Part shown: piece by piece, positions 27,203-36,817 of the stretch
Position numbering within the stretch: position 1 is the stretch's first letter
Layout of the letters: the number at the start of each line of letters is the position of its first letter
From: Hyphomonas sp. CY54-11-8
Lineage (GTDB): Bacteria; Pseudomonadota; Alphaproteobacteria; Caulobacterales; Hyphomonadaceae
DNA: 64,000 nucleotides
Direction of reading: 5' to 3'
Assembly (NCBI RefSeq): GCF_000682735.1
Contig: NZ_AWFD01000001.1
Location: 124,001-188,000, forward strand
The notes under the pieces: model-generated
Seen by the model: only the letters and a program-made list of their open reading frames with translations
The model's database searches: none
Told to the model about the DNA's origin: nothing
Translations under genes and position numbers: made by a program

Positions 27203-28513
27203 ATGCGCGTTGCAATGATTGGCACAGGCTATGTGGGGCTGGTTTCCGGCGCCTGCTTTGCGGACTTCGGCCATACCGTTACCTGTGTCGACAAGGACGC
27301 TTCCAAGATCGAGAAGCTGGAAGCCGGCATCATGCCGATCTACGAGCCAGGCCTCGATGATCTGGTTGCGAAGAATGTCCAGGAAGAGCGGCTGTTCTTC
27401 ACGACCGACCCGGCGGAAGCCATTCGCGATGCCGATGCGGTGTTCATTGCTGTCGGCACGCCGTCCCGCCGCGGCGACGGCCATGCCGACCTCTCCTATG
27501 TTTACGGCGCCGCAGAAGAAATCGCCCAGCTGATGGACGGCTTCACTGTTGTCGTGACCAAGTCGACCGTGCCGGTTGGCACCGGCGACGAGGTGGAAGA
27601 AATCATCCGGAAGGCGCGCCCCGATGGCGACTTCGCCGTTGTGTCAAATCCGGAATTCCTGCGCGAAGGCGCTGCCATCAAGGATTTCAAGATTCCGGAC
27701 CGCGTCGTCGTCGGCACCGAGGACGAGCGAGCCCGCGAGGTGATGAAGGAACTCTACCGTCCGCTGTTCCTGAACGAGACGCCGATCCTGTTCACCGCCC
27801 GCCGGACTTCCGAGCTGATCAAGTACGCGGCCAACGCTTTCCTCGCAGTGAAGATCACCTTCATCAACGAGATGGCAGACCTTTGCGAGAAGGTCGGTGC
27901 GAACGTGCAGGAAGTGTCCCGTGGCATCGGCCTCGATGGCCGGATCGGCAGGAAATTCCTGAATGCCGGGCCGGGCTATGGCGGTTCCTGCTTCCCGAAG
28001 GACACGCTGGCACTGACCAAGACGGCCAACGACTATGACAGCCCGGTGCGTATCGTCGACACGGTTGTCGAGGTGAATGCGGCCCGTAAGAAAGCGATGG
28101 CTGGCAAGGTGATTGCGGCCATGGGCGGCGATGTCAGCGGGAAGACGATTGGCGTTCTTGGCCTCGCCTTCAAGCAAAACACCGACGACATGCGCGACGC
28201 GCCGAGCCTCGATATCCTGCCGGCGCTTCAGGCGGCCGGCGCAACGATCAAGGCCTACGATCCCGAGGCGATGGAAGAAGCCAGCCACCTGCTGAAGGAT
28301 ATCCAGTTCGCGAAGAATGCCTATGAGGCGGCCCAGGATGCCGATGCACTTGTCATCGTGACCGAATGGGACCAGTTCCGGGCCCTTGACCTTGAGCGTA
28401 TCAAGGCTGCACTGAAGAGCAATGTCGTGGTAGACTTGCGGAACATCTATTCGCCGGAAGACATGGCCGCGAAAGGCTTCGCTTACACCTCCATCGGCCG
28501 CCCGGCCGTTTGA
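27203..28513 (+). CDS. ugd: UDP-glucose 6-dehydrogenase
   Basis: Two-step oxidation of UDP-glucose to UDP-glucuronate. 436 residues. N-terminal Rossmann motif GTGYVGLVSGACFADFGH, the TKSTVPVGTGDE and NPEFLREGAAI blocks, and the catalytic cysteine in GPGYGGSCFPKD (about residue 261). C-terminal UDP-binding domain with GLAFKQNTDDMRDAPS. Provides UDP-glucuronate for surface polysaccharide or glycolipid. fsa follows 33 bp downstream. Confidence 0.96.
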   Translation: MRVAMIGTGYVGLVSGACFADFGHTVTCVDKDASKIEKLEAGIMPIYEPGLDDLVAKNVQEERLFFTTDPAEAIRDADAVFIAVGTPSRRGDGHADLSYVYGAAEEIAQLMDGFTVVVTKSTVPVGTGDEVEEIIRKARPDGDFAVVSNPEFLREGAAIKDFKIPDRVVVGTEDERAREVMKELYRPLFLNETPILFTARRTSELIKYAANAFLAVKITFINEMADLCEKVGANVQEVSRGIGLDGRIGRKFLNAGPGYGGSCFPKDTLALTKTANDYDSPVRIVDTVVEVNAARKKAMAGKVIAAMGGDVSGKTIGVLGLAFKQNTDDMRDAPSLDILPALQAAGATIKAYDPEAMEEASHLLKDIQFAKNAYEAAQDADALVIVTEWDQFRALDLERIKAALKSNVVVDLRNIYSPEDMAAKGFAYTSIGRPAV

Positions 28514-28546
28514 TCTGCCCCGTCGCTGCACACAAGGACAGGACAC

Positions 28547-29197
28547 ATGAAATTCTTTGTAGATACCGCGAATATTGACGATATCGCGGAGCTCGCCGCG
28601 ACAGGTCTGATCGACGGTGTCACCACGAACCCGTCGCTGGTCGCCAAGTCTGGACGGCCTTTCACTGAAGTGATCAAGGAAATCTGCGACCTGGTCGAAG
28701 GCCCGGTCAGCGCCGAAGTGGTCGCCACCGACTATGACGGCATGATCACCGAAGGCCGCAAGCTGGCGGCGATTGCTGAAAACGTCGCCGTGAAACTTCC
28801 GCTCACCTGGGACGGCCTGAAAGCCTGCAAGACACTGACCGGCGAAGGCACGATGGTGAACGTCACGCTGTGTTTCTCGGCCAACCAGGCCTTGCTGGCT
28901 GCCAAGGCCGGCGCGACCTTTATCTCGCCTTTCATCGGACGCCTCGACGACATCAATCTGGACGGCATGGAACTGATCTCCGACATCCGCCAGATCTATG
29001 ACAACTACCTGTTCGACACCGAGATCCTGGCGGCCTCGATCCGCACGGCGAACCATGTGAAGGAGTCGGCCCTTGCCGGGGCAGACGTCGCAACCATGCC
29101 GCCGAACGTGATCAAGACACTGGCGGCTCATCCGCTGACGGATAAAGGCCTCGCAGCCTTCCTCGCCGACGCTGAGAAGGCTGGCATCAAGGTCTGA
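28547..29197 (+). CDS. fsa: Transaldolase-like fructose-6-phosphate aldolase (Fsa/TalC type)
   Basis: 216-residue short transaldolase of the Fsa/MipB group. [25 protein letters not shown], the Schiff-base lysine in [13 protein letters not shown] (about residue 83), and [23 protein letters not shown] are all present. Short transaldolases act either in the pentose phosphate pathway or as dihydroxyacetone aldolases; sequence alone does not decide. Close to thiD (5 bp), so probably one operon with ugd or thiD. Confidence 0.92.
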   Translation: MKFFVDTANIDDIAELAATGLIDGVTTNPSLVAKSGRPFTEVIKEICDLVEGPVSAEVVATDYDGMITEGRKLAAIAENVAVKLPLTWDGLKACKTLTGEGTMVNVTLCFSANQALLAAKAGATFISPFIGRLDDINLDGMELISDIRQIYDNYLFDTEILAASIRTANHVKESALAGADVATMPPNVIKTLAAHPLTDKGLAAFLADAEKAGIKV

Positions 29198-29202
29198 CCC
29201 GC

Positions 29203-30021
29203 ATGACCGAGTCGCAAGGCCCGCAGGGCAGGGTCCTCATTATCGCTGGATCCGATTCCGGCGGTGGGGCCGGCATTCAGGCCGACATCAAGGCCGTCGC
29301 CATGCTGGGTGGGTATGCCATGACAGCAGTGACGGCGATTACGGTGCAGGACACAACCGGCGTGCACGGCGTATGGCCCTTGCCGCTTCAGGCCGTGACC
29401 GACCAGATGCGCGTCACGCTGAAAGACATTGGCGCCGATGCGATTAAGACCGGCATGCTCGGCAGTGCAGCGCTGGTCGAAGCGGTCGCCGAATGCCTTT
29501 CCGAAAATGCGCAGATGGTGCCGCGCGTGATCGACCCGGTCATGATCTCCACGTCTGGCCACCGGCTGGTCGACGCGAAGGGCGTTGATGCCATCCGGTC
29601 CGAACTTGTGCCCCATGCTCGGTTGGTCACGCCGAACGCGCCGGAAGCCGAAGTGTTGACCGGCAAAGCTGTCGAGACGGTCGATGGCCAGCGCCGGGCC
29701 GCAGAACAGCTGCTCGAGCTTGGCGCAAATGGGGCTCTGGTCAAGGGCGGGCATATTCCGGGCAGCAAGATTGTCGATGTGTTGCAGACGACGACCGGCG
29801 AATGGATCTTCGAAAGCCCGCGGATCGATACGACGTCCACGCATGGAACCGGGTGCACGCTTGCGTCCGCGATTGCCGCTCTGCTGGGGCAGGGCGCTAG
29901 CGTTCCGGAAGCGGTCGAGCAGGGACGCGAATACCTGCTGGGGGCCATCCGGACTGCCAAGGGGTTCGGCAAGGGTGCCGGGCCGGTCCATCATGGCTGG
30001 GTGCTGGACGACGAGGAATAG
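29203..30021 (+). CDS. thiD: Hydroxymethylpyrimidine/phosphomethylpyrimidine kinase
   Basis: Phosphorylates HMP and HMP-P for thiamine synthesis. 272 residues of the ribokinase-like fold. IAGSDSGGGAGIQADIKA (N-terminal substrate site), DPVMISTSGHRL, and the anion-hole block STHGTGCTLASAIAA are diagnostic. No thiamine-pyrophosphate riboswitch was found upstream: the 5-bp gap to fsa leaves no room. Other thi genes are not in the window, unless the ThiF-like gene at 3145 belongs to that pathway. Confidence 0.94.
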   Translation: MTESQGPQGRVLIIAGSDSGGGAGIQADIKAVAMLGGYAMTAVTAITVQDTTGVHGVWPLPLQAVTDQMRVTLKDIGADAIKTGMLGSAALVEAVAECLSENAQMVPRVIDPVMISTSGHRLVDAKGVDAIRSELVPHARLVTPNAPEAEVLTGKAVETVDGQRRAAEQLLELGANGALVKGGHIPGSKIVDVLQTTTGEWIFESPRIDTTSTHGTGCTLASAIAALLGQGASVPEAVEQGREYLLGAIRTAKGFGKGAGPVHHGWVLDDEE

Positions 30022-30032
30022 CCGGCCTTAAC

Positions 30033-30054
30033 AATCGATCAGAAATGATCGATT
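30033..30054. repeat. Inverted repeat AATCGATCA-gaaa-TGATCGATT before the PhzF gene
   Basis: A perfect 9-bp inverted repeat around four bases, 12 bp past the thiD stop and 52 bp before the PhzF ATG. The stem is AT-rich and has no T-run after it, so a DNA-level operator is more likely than a terminator, though a weak terminator cannot be excluded. Confidence 0.45.
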
Positions 30055-30106
30055 TGCCGTCTTCTGAGAGTGTGGCAAAGGATGCGCCCCGAAACAGGAG
30101 GCGCCC

Positions 30107-30925
30107 ATGCCGAAATTGCCTTTCTATCAGGTCGATGCCTTTGCCTCGCGGCCATTCGAGGGAAACCAGGCGTGCGTGATGCCGCTTGAGGACTTCCTTC
30201 CCGATGCCGTGCTGCAGACGATTGCGGCAGAGAACAACGTCGCCGAGACGGCCTATCTGGTTCCCAAAGGCGGCAACACCTGGGCGCTACGCTGGTTCAC
30301 CCCGGCTGTGGAAGTGCCGCTCTGTGGTCATGCCACGCTGGCGAGCGCGCATGTCCTGTTCGAAGAGCAGGGCTTCAAAGGTGAAGCCATTCATTTCGAG
30401 ACAGTCCATGCCGGCCGCCTGGTCGTGCGCCGGCTGGCGGACGGCCAGCTGGAAATGGATTTCCCGTGCGGTCCGGTGCAGGAAATTCCGGTGACAGATG
30501 ATGTTGCCGACGCGCTTGGCGCCCGTCCAGTGCAGGCATGGGGCGGCATGTTCTATGCGGCGCGGTTCGAAACGCCGGACGATGTCAAAGCCCTCAAGCC
30601 AGACCAGAAAGCCCTGAAAGACCTTGGCGTGCCGGGGGAAGGCTGGGACCGCGGCAATTTTGGTTGTTTCGCGACAGGTGGCGATGGTGTGGACGTTACC
30701 AGCCGTTTCTTCGCGCCGGGCAGCGGGATCGATGAAGACCCGGCCACCGGCAGCTGGCACACAATGCTCGCCCGCGTGATGCACGAGCATACCGGGAAGA
30801 CCGAGCTCAAATGCCATCAGGCCTATCCGGGCCGCGGCGCCTTCATCGATACCAAACTGAGCGGTCACCGCGTAAAACTCATCGGCACGTCGGTGACCGT
30901 GATCGAAGGCAGCTTCACGCTCTAG
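30107..30925 (+). CDS. PhzF family phenazine-biosynthesis-like protein
   Basis: 272 residues of the diaminopimelate-epimerase-like fold. N-terminal FYQVDAFASRPFEGNQACVM and AAENNVAETAYLV (with the family's general acid/base Glu in NVAETA), then VEVPLCGHATLASAHVL and DPATGSWHT are strongly conserved. Most chromosomal members are isomerases of unknown substrate, not phenazine enzymes. No phz genes are nearby. ggaggcgcccATG is a good ribosome site. Confidence 0.9.
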   Translation: MPKLPFYQVDAFASRPFEGNQACVMPLEDFLPDAVLQTIAAENNVAETAYLVPKGGNTWALRWFTPAVEVPLCGHATLASAHVLFEEQGFKGEAIHFETVHAGRLVVRRLADGQLEMDFPCGPVQEIPVTDDVADALGARPVQAWGGMFYAARFETPDDVKALKPDQKALKDLGVPGEGWDRGNFGCFATGGDGVDVTSRFFAPGSGIDEDPATGSWHTMLARVMHEHTGKTELKCHQAYPGRGAFIDTKLSGHRVKLIGTSVTVIEGSFTL

Positions 30926-30931
30926 ACGCGG

Positions 30932-31507
30932 TTACTCCGCGCCCCAGGGGGCGGGCGGAGCCTCCACCGGGTGGGCCGTGTCGAATTCGATGCGGAAGAA
31001 TCGGCCGGGGCGTTCCAGTTCGTAGGCGAACAGGCTGTGCGAGGGGCGCACTTCCACGGCCCAGACGTTGTCTTTCGACTGCGGAATGCCGGACGCGTCG
31101 AACAGGACTTTCGTCGCCTCGTCCGCCGGGAAGTTCAGGCGGCTGCCGCTGAAGCGGTCGTCGCGCGCACCGCCATAGCCGGTCAGCGTATCGAAGCTGC
31201 CGTCTTCGTGGCGATGCTCGTGATGCAGGGCGAGGCGGTCGCCTTCGCGGTGGATCACCCAGACGCGGGAACGGTCTTCGCCGACATGCAGCGGAATGCG
31301 GATCTCGTCCTTCGTGCAGGAGCGGACATGCATGACAATGCGCTGCGCGCGCCAGGGATCATCCTGCAGATCATCGCTGACGATCTTGCCTTCGAACGCC
31401 CTTCCGCAGAGGGCGGACAGGCGCTGCATGAACTCCGACTCCTGAAGGGTCGGCTGGCTGCAGGCGGTCACCAGTAGCAGCGCGGCGGCGAGAAGACGGG
31501 CACGCAT
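30932..31507 (-). CDS. Putative lipoprotein of unknown function
   Basis: 191 residues. The lipobox LVTACSQ (Cys about residue 16) follows a short hydrophobic signal. The mature part has two further cysteines (SALCGRAF, HVRSCTKDE), a charged stretch rich in His (LALHHEHRHED), and a terminal block ERPGRFFRIEFDTAHPV. I do not recognise a named domain. It lies 10 bp downstream of purH on the same strand and is convergent with the PhzF gene (6 bp between stops). Confidence 0.75.
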   Translation of the reverse strand: MRARLLAAALLLVTACSQPTLQESEFMQRLSALCGRAFEGKIVSDDLQDDPWRAQRIVMHVRSCTKDEIRIPLHVGEDRSRVWVIHREGDRLALHHEHRHEDGSFDTLTGYGGARDDRFSGSRLNFPADEATKVLFDASGIPQSKDNVWAVEVRPSHSLFAYELERPGRFFRIEFDTAHPVEAPPAPWGAE

Positions 31508-31517
31508 CGAGTCTGGC

Positions 31518-33119
31518 CTAGTGGCGGAAGTGGCGCATGCCGGTGAAGACCATGGCGAGGCCGGCTTCGTCGGCTGCGGCGATCACTTCGTCGTCACGGA
31601 TCGAGCCGCCCGGCTGGATCACGGCGCTGGCGCCAGCGGAGGCTGCCTGCAGCAGGCCATCCGGGAAGGGGAAGAAGGCGTCGGAGGCTGCGACGCAGCC
31701 CTTGGTCTTCGGCTCGGCCCAGCCGGCGACTTCGGCGGCGTCCTCGGCCTTGCGGGCCGCAATGCGGGCAGAATCGATGCGGCTCATCTGGCCAGCGCCG
31801 ACACCGACCGTCGCGCCGTCTTTGGCATAGACGATGGTGTTGGATTTCACGTGCTTCGCGACGCGCCAGGCGAAGAGCAGGTCGTCCAGCTGCTGGTCGG
31901 TCGGGGCGATCTTGGTGACGACTTTCAAGTCTGCCTTCGTGATGCGCCCGAAGTCGCGGTCCTGCATCAGGAATCCGCCTGCGACGGTTTTCACAAACCG
32001 GCCGGCAGCGGCGGGGTCGGGCAGACCGTCGGTGATCAGGAGGCGGAGATTTTTCTTCTTGGCGAAGACGGCTTCTGCTGCCGCATCGGCGCCGGGGGCG
32101 ATGACGACTTCAGTGAAGATCTGGGAGATCTCTTTTGCCGTCTCTTCGTCCAGCGCGCGGTTCAGCGCCACGATCCCGCCAAAGGCAGAGGTCGAGTCGC
32201 AGGCGAGCGCCGCGCGGTAGGCTTCGATGATGCTGGACCCTTGCGCGACGCCGCACGGGTTGGCGTGCTTGATGATGGCGACCGCGGGGACGTCTGCGCC
32301 GAGCTCACCGATCAGCTCATAGGCGGCGTCGGTGTCGTTGATGTTGTTGTAGGAGAGTTCCTTGCCTTGCAGCTGTTTCGCCGTGGCAACGCCGGGGCGC
32401 TTCTCGCCGGTGACATAGAACGCGGCTTTCTGATGTGGATTCTCGCCATAGCGCAGTGATTGCTGCAGCTTGCCACCGATGGCGGCCCAGTCCGGCGCTG
32501 TCTCGCCCAGCTGGTCCGCATACCAGCTCGAGATGGCCGCGTCATAGGCGGCGGTGCGGGCATAGGTCTTCGCGGCGAGCTTGCGGCAGAGCGCAACGCT
32601 GACTTCACCATCATTCGCGTCCATTTCTTCCAGCACCTTGTCGACATCGCCGCCATCGGTACAGACCGCGACGAAGGCGCCATTCTTGGCCGCCGCGCGC
32701 AGCATGGCCGGGCCGCCGATGTCGATGTTCTCAATGCAGGTCTCGAAGTCCGCGCCGGAAGCGACCGTCGCCTCGAACGGGTAGAGATTCACGTAGATCA
32801 GGTCGATCGCGCCGATGCCGTGGGTCTCGGCGTCCTTCACGTGGGAGGGGTTGTCGCGCAGGTAGAGCAGGCCGCCATGCACGGCCGGGTGCAGCGTCTT
32901 CACGCGGCCATCCATCATTTCCGGGAAGCCGGTCAGGTCCGCGACGTCTTTCACTTCGAGCCCCGCTTCCTTGAGCAGTTTCGACGTGCCTCCGGTGGAG
33001 ACAAGTTCAACGCCTTTTTCAGCGAGCTTCTTCGCCTGCTCCACAAGGCCGGTCTTGTCGGAAACGGACAGGAGGGCACGGCGAATACGGACGGGAGCTC
33101 CGCTGGCGGCGTCGGACAT
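31518..33119 (-). CDS. purH: Bifunctional AICAR transformylase/IMP cyclohydrolase
   Basis: Catalyses the last two steps of IMP synthesis. 533 residues. The N-terminal IMP cyclohydrolase domain (methylglyoxal-synthase-like) has [15 protein letters not shown] and [17 protein letters not shown]. The C-terminal transformylase domain has [28 protein letters not shown], the catalytic KHANPCGVA, and the end [10 protein letters not shown]. Complete and unbroken. It follows the CapD-like gene on the minus strand. Confidence 0.97.
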   Translation of the reverse strand: MSDAASGAPVRIRRALLSVSDKTGLVEQAKKLAEKGVELVSTGGTSKLLKEAGLEVKDVADLTGFPEMMDGRVKTLHPAVHGGLLYLRDNPSHVKDAETHGIGAIDLIYVNLYPFEATVASGADFETCIENIDIGGPAMLRAAAKNGAFVAVCTDGGDVDKVLEEMDANDGEVSVALCRKLAAKTYARTAAYDAAISSWYADQLGETAPDWAAIGGKLQQSLRYGENPHQKAAFYVTGEKRPGVATAKQLQGKELSYNNINDTDAAYELIGELGADVPAVAIIKHANPCGVAQGSSIIEAYRAALACDSTSAFGGIVALNRALDEETAKEISQIFTEVVIAPGADAAAEAVFAKKKNLRLLITDGLPDPAAAGRFVKTVAGGFLMQDRDFGRITKADLKVVTKIAPTDQQLDDLLFAWRVAKHVKSNTIVYAKDGATVGVGAGQMSRIDSARIAARKAEDAAEVAGWAEPKTKGCVAASDAFFPFPDGLLQAASAGASAVIQPGGSIRDDEVIAAADEAGLAMVFTGMRHFRH

Positions 33120-33179
33120 GAGAGGTTCTCCAGGAAGGACAATTTGTTGTCGCGCGGGGTAGCACGGCAGGGCAGGGCG

Positions 33180-35072
33180 TCAAGCAATGTCCTTGAAGGC
33201 TTTTGCAGCCCTTTCCACGCCATACTCCGGTACCATCATGCCCAGCATGCGCAGCGCTTCAGATCGTTCACGGCGGCTGGCAGCCTCAATGAGGACGGAA
33301 AGCTGCTTGTCAAACAGTTCCGATGTGGGCGTCCGGCTGACAACGCGCAGGACGCCATCGACATCGGTGCGGACCACGGTCTCGTGCTCGTAGGTCAGCG
33401 CTTCATGCATCTTTTCGCCTGCCCGCAGGCCGGTCTGGGTGATTTCAATATCAACGCCGGGAATCAGGCCCTTCAGGCGGATCAGCGTTTCGGCCAGCTG
33501 CAGGATGGGCATCGGCTCGCCCATGTCGAGGACGTAAATGTCCGAATGCCCGCCCGTATGCTGCAGGACACCGGCCTGCAGGACGAGGGAAGAGGCTTCC
33601 TCCACCGTCATGAAATAGCGGGTCACGCCCATATCTGTGATGGTGACCGGACCGCCATCCGCGATCTGCTTTTCGAACAGCGGCACCACGGATCCCGACG
33701 AGCCAAGCACATTGCCGAACCGGACCATGGCGGCCGCCATGCCGGATTCCTCGGCGATGCGGGAAATGGCGATCTCGGCGAGGCGCTTGGTGGCGCCCAT
33801 GACATTGTCCGGGTCCACGGCCTTGTCGGTCGAGATGAAGACGAAGCTGCCTGCGCCGACGGCTGCAGCGGCCCGGGCACAGTTCACGGCCCCTTCGACA
33901 TTGGTCAGGATGGCTTCGCAGACATTGCGTTCCATCAATGGCACATGTTTCAGCGCGGCGGCGTGGATCACGACTTCGGGCTGGGCCGTCTGGAAGATGT
34001 CGCGTACGCGCTGGGCGTCACGCACATCACCGAGACGCGAACAGATCGCCATGTCTGGGAACTGTTTCGTCAGTTCCATGTCGATGCTGTAGAGATTGAA
34101 TTCGCAGGAATCGATGATGGTCAGCTGGCTGGGTTTCAGGCCTGCGACCTGGCGGGCAAGTTCGGACCCGATCGTGCCGCCGCCGCCAGTGATCAGGACG
34201 CGCGACCCTTCGATCCTGTTGCGGACCGGGGCGATGCTCAGGCGACGCTCAGGCCGGGCCAGAAGGTCCGCCGGGCGCACCTTCTCCAGGAGCTGGGCGG
34301 TTTCTTCCCCGGAAAGCGCCATGATCTGCGTGCCGTGCGCAGAGGTCGTTTCCAGGATCTGCATCATGGTCTTGCGGTCACGGGCTGCGCCCGTGACCGC
34401 GACCCAGGGCGTATGCCCGTAACGGACCGACAGGACATCGAGCACGTTCGACAATTCATCCAGGCCGCCCATGATCGGCACACCGCGAATGGCCCGGCCG
34501 GGATCATTGCCGTCCGTATCGATCAGGCCCAGCAGCCGGAAGTTCTGGGTCTCCGTCGGTGTCTGCAGGCGCCGGATCACGCCGATACAGCTTGGCACGT
34601 CGCCGATCAGCAGGATCTGCCGGGCATCCCTCGCGACGGGGCTGAAAATCTGCAGCGGCTTGCGGGTCGAGCGGGAGAGCGCAACCATTCGCCCGGTGAA
34701 CAGGCCAATCGTCCAGATCAGCAGGGCGGTAAGCAGGATGCCCCAGGGCTGGGACAGCGCGCCGTTGAGCAGGCCGGCTATCGGCAGGTAGATCAGGCCC
34801 GACAGCGCGATGGCCTGCATGATCCGAACGGCATCCGGCCAACCGATATGCCGCCACACTTGTGTTTGGATGCGCAGTACGAGGAAACCGGCAGCGACGG
34901 CGGCTGTGAAACAGACGGTGCTGAGCAGGGTGGAGCTGACCGGGAATTCCCCCCGCGGTTCCCCGGTCCACCAGAACAGCACATTGGACAGGATCATGGC
35001 CGCAGCGGCCGCGCTGAGGTCGAACCCCAGGGTCAGGTACATGGCTCTGCGTGCGGCACGTTGAGGCGTCAT
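33180..35072 (-). CDS. CapD/WbpM-like membrane nucleotide-sugar 4,6-dehydratase
   Basis: 630 residues. Several N-terminal membrane helices (about residues 15-35, 45-65, 80-100, 105-125), a first nucleotide-binding domain (ILLIGDVPSCIGVI), then a catalytic Rossmann domain RVLITGGGGTIGSELARQV. The catalytic block is FISTDKAVDPDNVMGATKR, where Met replaces the usual Tyr, as in the large membrane-bound WbpM group that makes UDP-4-keto-6-deoxy sugars. It overlaps the heparinase-like gene by 4 bp (ATGA) and precedes purH by about 60 bp. Likely surface polysaccharide; no glycosyltransferase is adjacent. Confidence 0.88.
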   Translation of the reverse strand: MTPQRAARRAMYLTLGFDLSAAAAAMILSNVLFWWTGEPRGEFPVSSTLLSTVCFTAAVAAGFLVLRIQTQVWRHIGWPDAVRIMQAIALSGLIYLPIAGLLNGALSQPWGILLTALLIWTIGLFTGRMVALSRSTRKPLQIFSPVARDARQILLIGDVPSCIGVIRRLQTPTETQNFRLLGLIDTDGNDPGRAIRGVPIMGGLDELSNVLDVLSVRYGHTPWVAVTGAARDRKTMMQILETTSAHGTQIMALSGEETAQLLEKVRPADLLARPERRLSIAPVRNRIEGSRVLITGGGGTIGSELARQVAGLKPSQLTIIDSCEFNLYSIDMELTKQFPDMAICSRLGDVRDAQRVRDIFQTAQPEVVIHAAALKHVPLMERNVCEAILTNVEGAVNCARAAAAVGAGSFVFISTDKAVDPDNVMGATKRLAEIAISRIAEESGMAAAMVRFGNVLGSSGSVVPLFEKQIADGGPVTITDMGVTRYFMTVEEASSLVLQAGVLQHTGGHSDIYVLDMGEPMPILQLAETLIRLKGLIPGVDIEITQTGLRAGEKMHEALTYEHETVVRTDVDGVLRVVSRTPTSELFDKQLSVLIEAASRRERSEALRMLGMMVPEYGVERAAKAFKDIA

Positions 35073-36799
35073 GCACTCGGTTCCTTCACAAAGGCCCAGC
35101 GGACGCAGTTTGGCGGTTCGGTTCCGTCGCTATTCGGATCCGCAAAGCCAGCGATCACAATTTGCTCGGGGCGTTCAACTACGCCTCGGGCGAGATAGGC
35201 CGTCCGTTCGAGTCTTGCCCCTTCATGACTCGTTTTGAAGCGCCATACAGCCCCATTTTCGCATATTAAGCGAATCGCATCTTTTCCCATCACCGCCTCC
35301 ACGGTTGGGTGCAGATGGAAGCGAATTTCGAAATTTATGAATTTCCGGTCTTCCGCCGGGGCCTGGGAAATCGGCCGTACCAGCGAATCCTCACCCGCAA
35401 GGCGCCGTCCGTTACCCGCCATGAACAAGCGCCGCCGGTGCAGCAGGCCGTGGGCCGGCTTGTAGCCGCCGTGCTGGGCATCCAGCCAGATTTCATCCGC
35501 CTCTTCGAGCCGTTTGGCCGAAATGCCATCCGGCCCGCTGGCTGACAGGAGGCGCGTCGCCTCGTTCAGCGAAAATGTTGCAGAATCCCGGCCGGACAGA
35601 ATGAGCGTCGAGTGCGCGCTGGTGCGGCGCACAGCGGCCTGCCAGTCGATGTTCACCTCGGCGCTGAACCCGCAGGAAGTCACGATGCGGGAATTGCTAT
35701 CTGACAGCTCAAACCCCAGTGCCCCGGCATGGGCCTGGTCGCCGAACGGCAGGCCCGGTGCCTCACCGCAATCAAGCACAAGGCGCAGCCCTTGTTTCTC
35801 GAGCTTCTGAAAGCCGGATTTCGGGGCGAAGGTGAAACGCCGCGGCGGCGCGGGCAGGCGGGCGAGCGCCGCTTCGACCACTTCCGGGCGGGACTCATCG
35901 CCGTCATTGAACGGGTTCAGTGCGCCGTCACCGGTCTGGAAGAAGGCCAGCATGGCGCCCATCCGCGGGATCCATTTGGCGAAATAGTCGGGCGGCTCGA
36001 CCCCGGCCCGGTTCAGCAATTCCTCCAGGGCCTGCAATTGCAACAGGCAGAACAGGAGGCGCGAGGGGGCCCGGCTGACATGCCCGCCATCTGGCAGGAT
36101 CTGCGCGGTGCATTCCGCATCCAGCCGATCGAGGGCAAGGCCCAGGGCCGGCCGGTTGTTGAAACACAGCGCCCCGGCGACCAGTACGATTGCGGCCATC
36201 CAGCGGGCCTTCGGGTCGACGGCAGCATCGGATTGGCTCTCAAGGTAGCGCAGCTGGTGCAGCAGGCAGGCAAGACGCGCCTGACGGGCCGGTTCCGGGC
36301 CTTCCTCGAACAGGTCTTCACCACAGCGCAGCCAGTGCCAGAGGCGCGCAGCCGTCGGATCGATACGCCAGGCAAAGCCGTTGAACCCGCCAAACATCTC
36401 GATCCAGGAATCGACATGCGCCCGCGCCCGGACCGCGCCTTCTTCGCCCTGCGAGAAAAGGTCCGGCAGCCAGGCAAACCGGTGCAGCCTGTCGGCGACA
36501 TGTTTGGATGGCATGGGTACCGACCATGGGCTTTGTCCCGGTTCTAGCGTCATGCGCGACATGCCGATTCGCCATACATCGCGCATCAGCGCTTCGCCGC
36601 GCAGCGTGTCGGGCGGGACGATATCGGCCAGGTGAAGCGTGAAGCCCTGCGGGACGGGGCCGGTCTGTTTCAGGCGCTGGACGGCGCCGATCTTGGCATC
36701 CTCCCCGCCAACGCCCCGGAAGCGCCGCCAGAGCGCAGCATCGTCCGCTCCCGATCGCGGGGCCCGTTCAGCAGCGTATTGGCTGTCTCCACCTGACAC
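35069..36799 (-). CDS. Heparinase II/III-like protein
   Basis: About 576 residues, probably from a GTG at 36797-36799. An N-terminal alpha-helical (toroid-like) half includes FNGFAWRIDPTAARLWHWLRCGEDLFEEG. A C-terminal beta-rich half has YKPAHGLLHRRRLFM and RTSAHSTLILSGRDSATF, typical of heparinase II/III-like proteins. No signal peptide is visible, unlike true secreted lyases, so activity on a uronic-acid polymer is uncertain. It is commonly near purH and rsmB in alphaproteobacteria, which suggests a housekeeping envelope role. 18 bp downstream of rpe. Confidence 0.8.
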   Translation of the reverse strand: MSGGDSQYAAERAPRSGADDAALWRRFRGVGGEDAKIGAVQRLKQTGPVPQGFTLHLADIVPPDTLRGEALMRDVWRIGMSRMTLEPGQSPWSVPMPSKHVADRLHRFAWLPDLFSQGEEGAVRARAHVDSWIEMFGGFNGFAWRIDPTAARLWHWLRCGEDLFEEGPEPARQARLACLLHQLRYLESQSDAAVDPKARWMAAIVLVAGALCFNNRPALGLALDRLDAECTAQILPDGGHVSRAPSRLLFCLLQLQALEELLNRAGVEPPDYFAKWIPRMGAMLAFFQTGDGALNPFNDGDESRPEVVEAALARLPAPPRRFTFAPKSGFQKLEKQGLRLVLDCGEAPGLPFGDQAHAGALGFELSDSNSRIVTSCGFSAEVNIDWQAAVRRTSAHSTLILSGRDSATFSLNEATRLLSASGPDGISAKRLEEADEIWLDAQHGGYKPAHGLLHRRRLFMAGNGRRLAGEDSLVRPISQAPAEDRKFINFEIRFHLHPTVEAVMGKDAIRLICENGAVWRFKTSHEGARLERTAYLARGVVERPEQIVIAGFADPNSDGTEPPNCVRWAFVKEPSA

Positions 36800-36817
36800 G
36801 GGACGCGTCCAATCCTG

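Noticed and set aside
29198..29202. Thiamine-pyrophosphate riboswitch ahead of thiD
   Set aside because: Only five bases separate fsa and thiD, and no THI-box features appear upstream of ugd or fsa.
32460..35198. Very long plus-strand open frame (about 912 codons) opposite purH and the CapD-like gene
   Set aside because: It is antisense to two clear genes, has GC-rich shadow composition with no recognisable domain, and reads Arg/Gly/Asp-rich. It is a codon-bias shadow.
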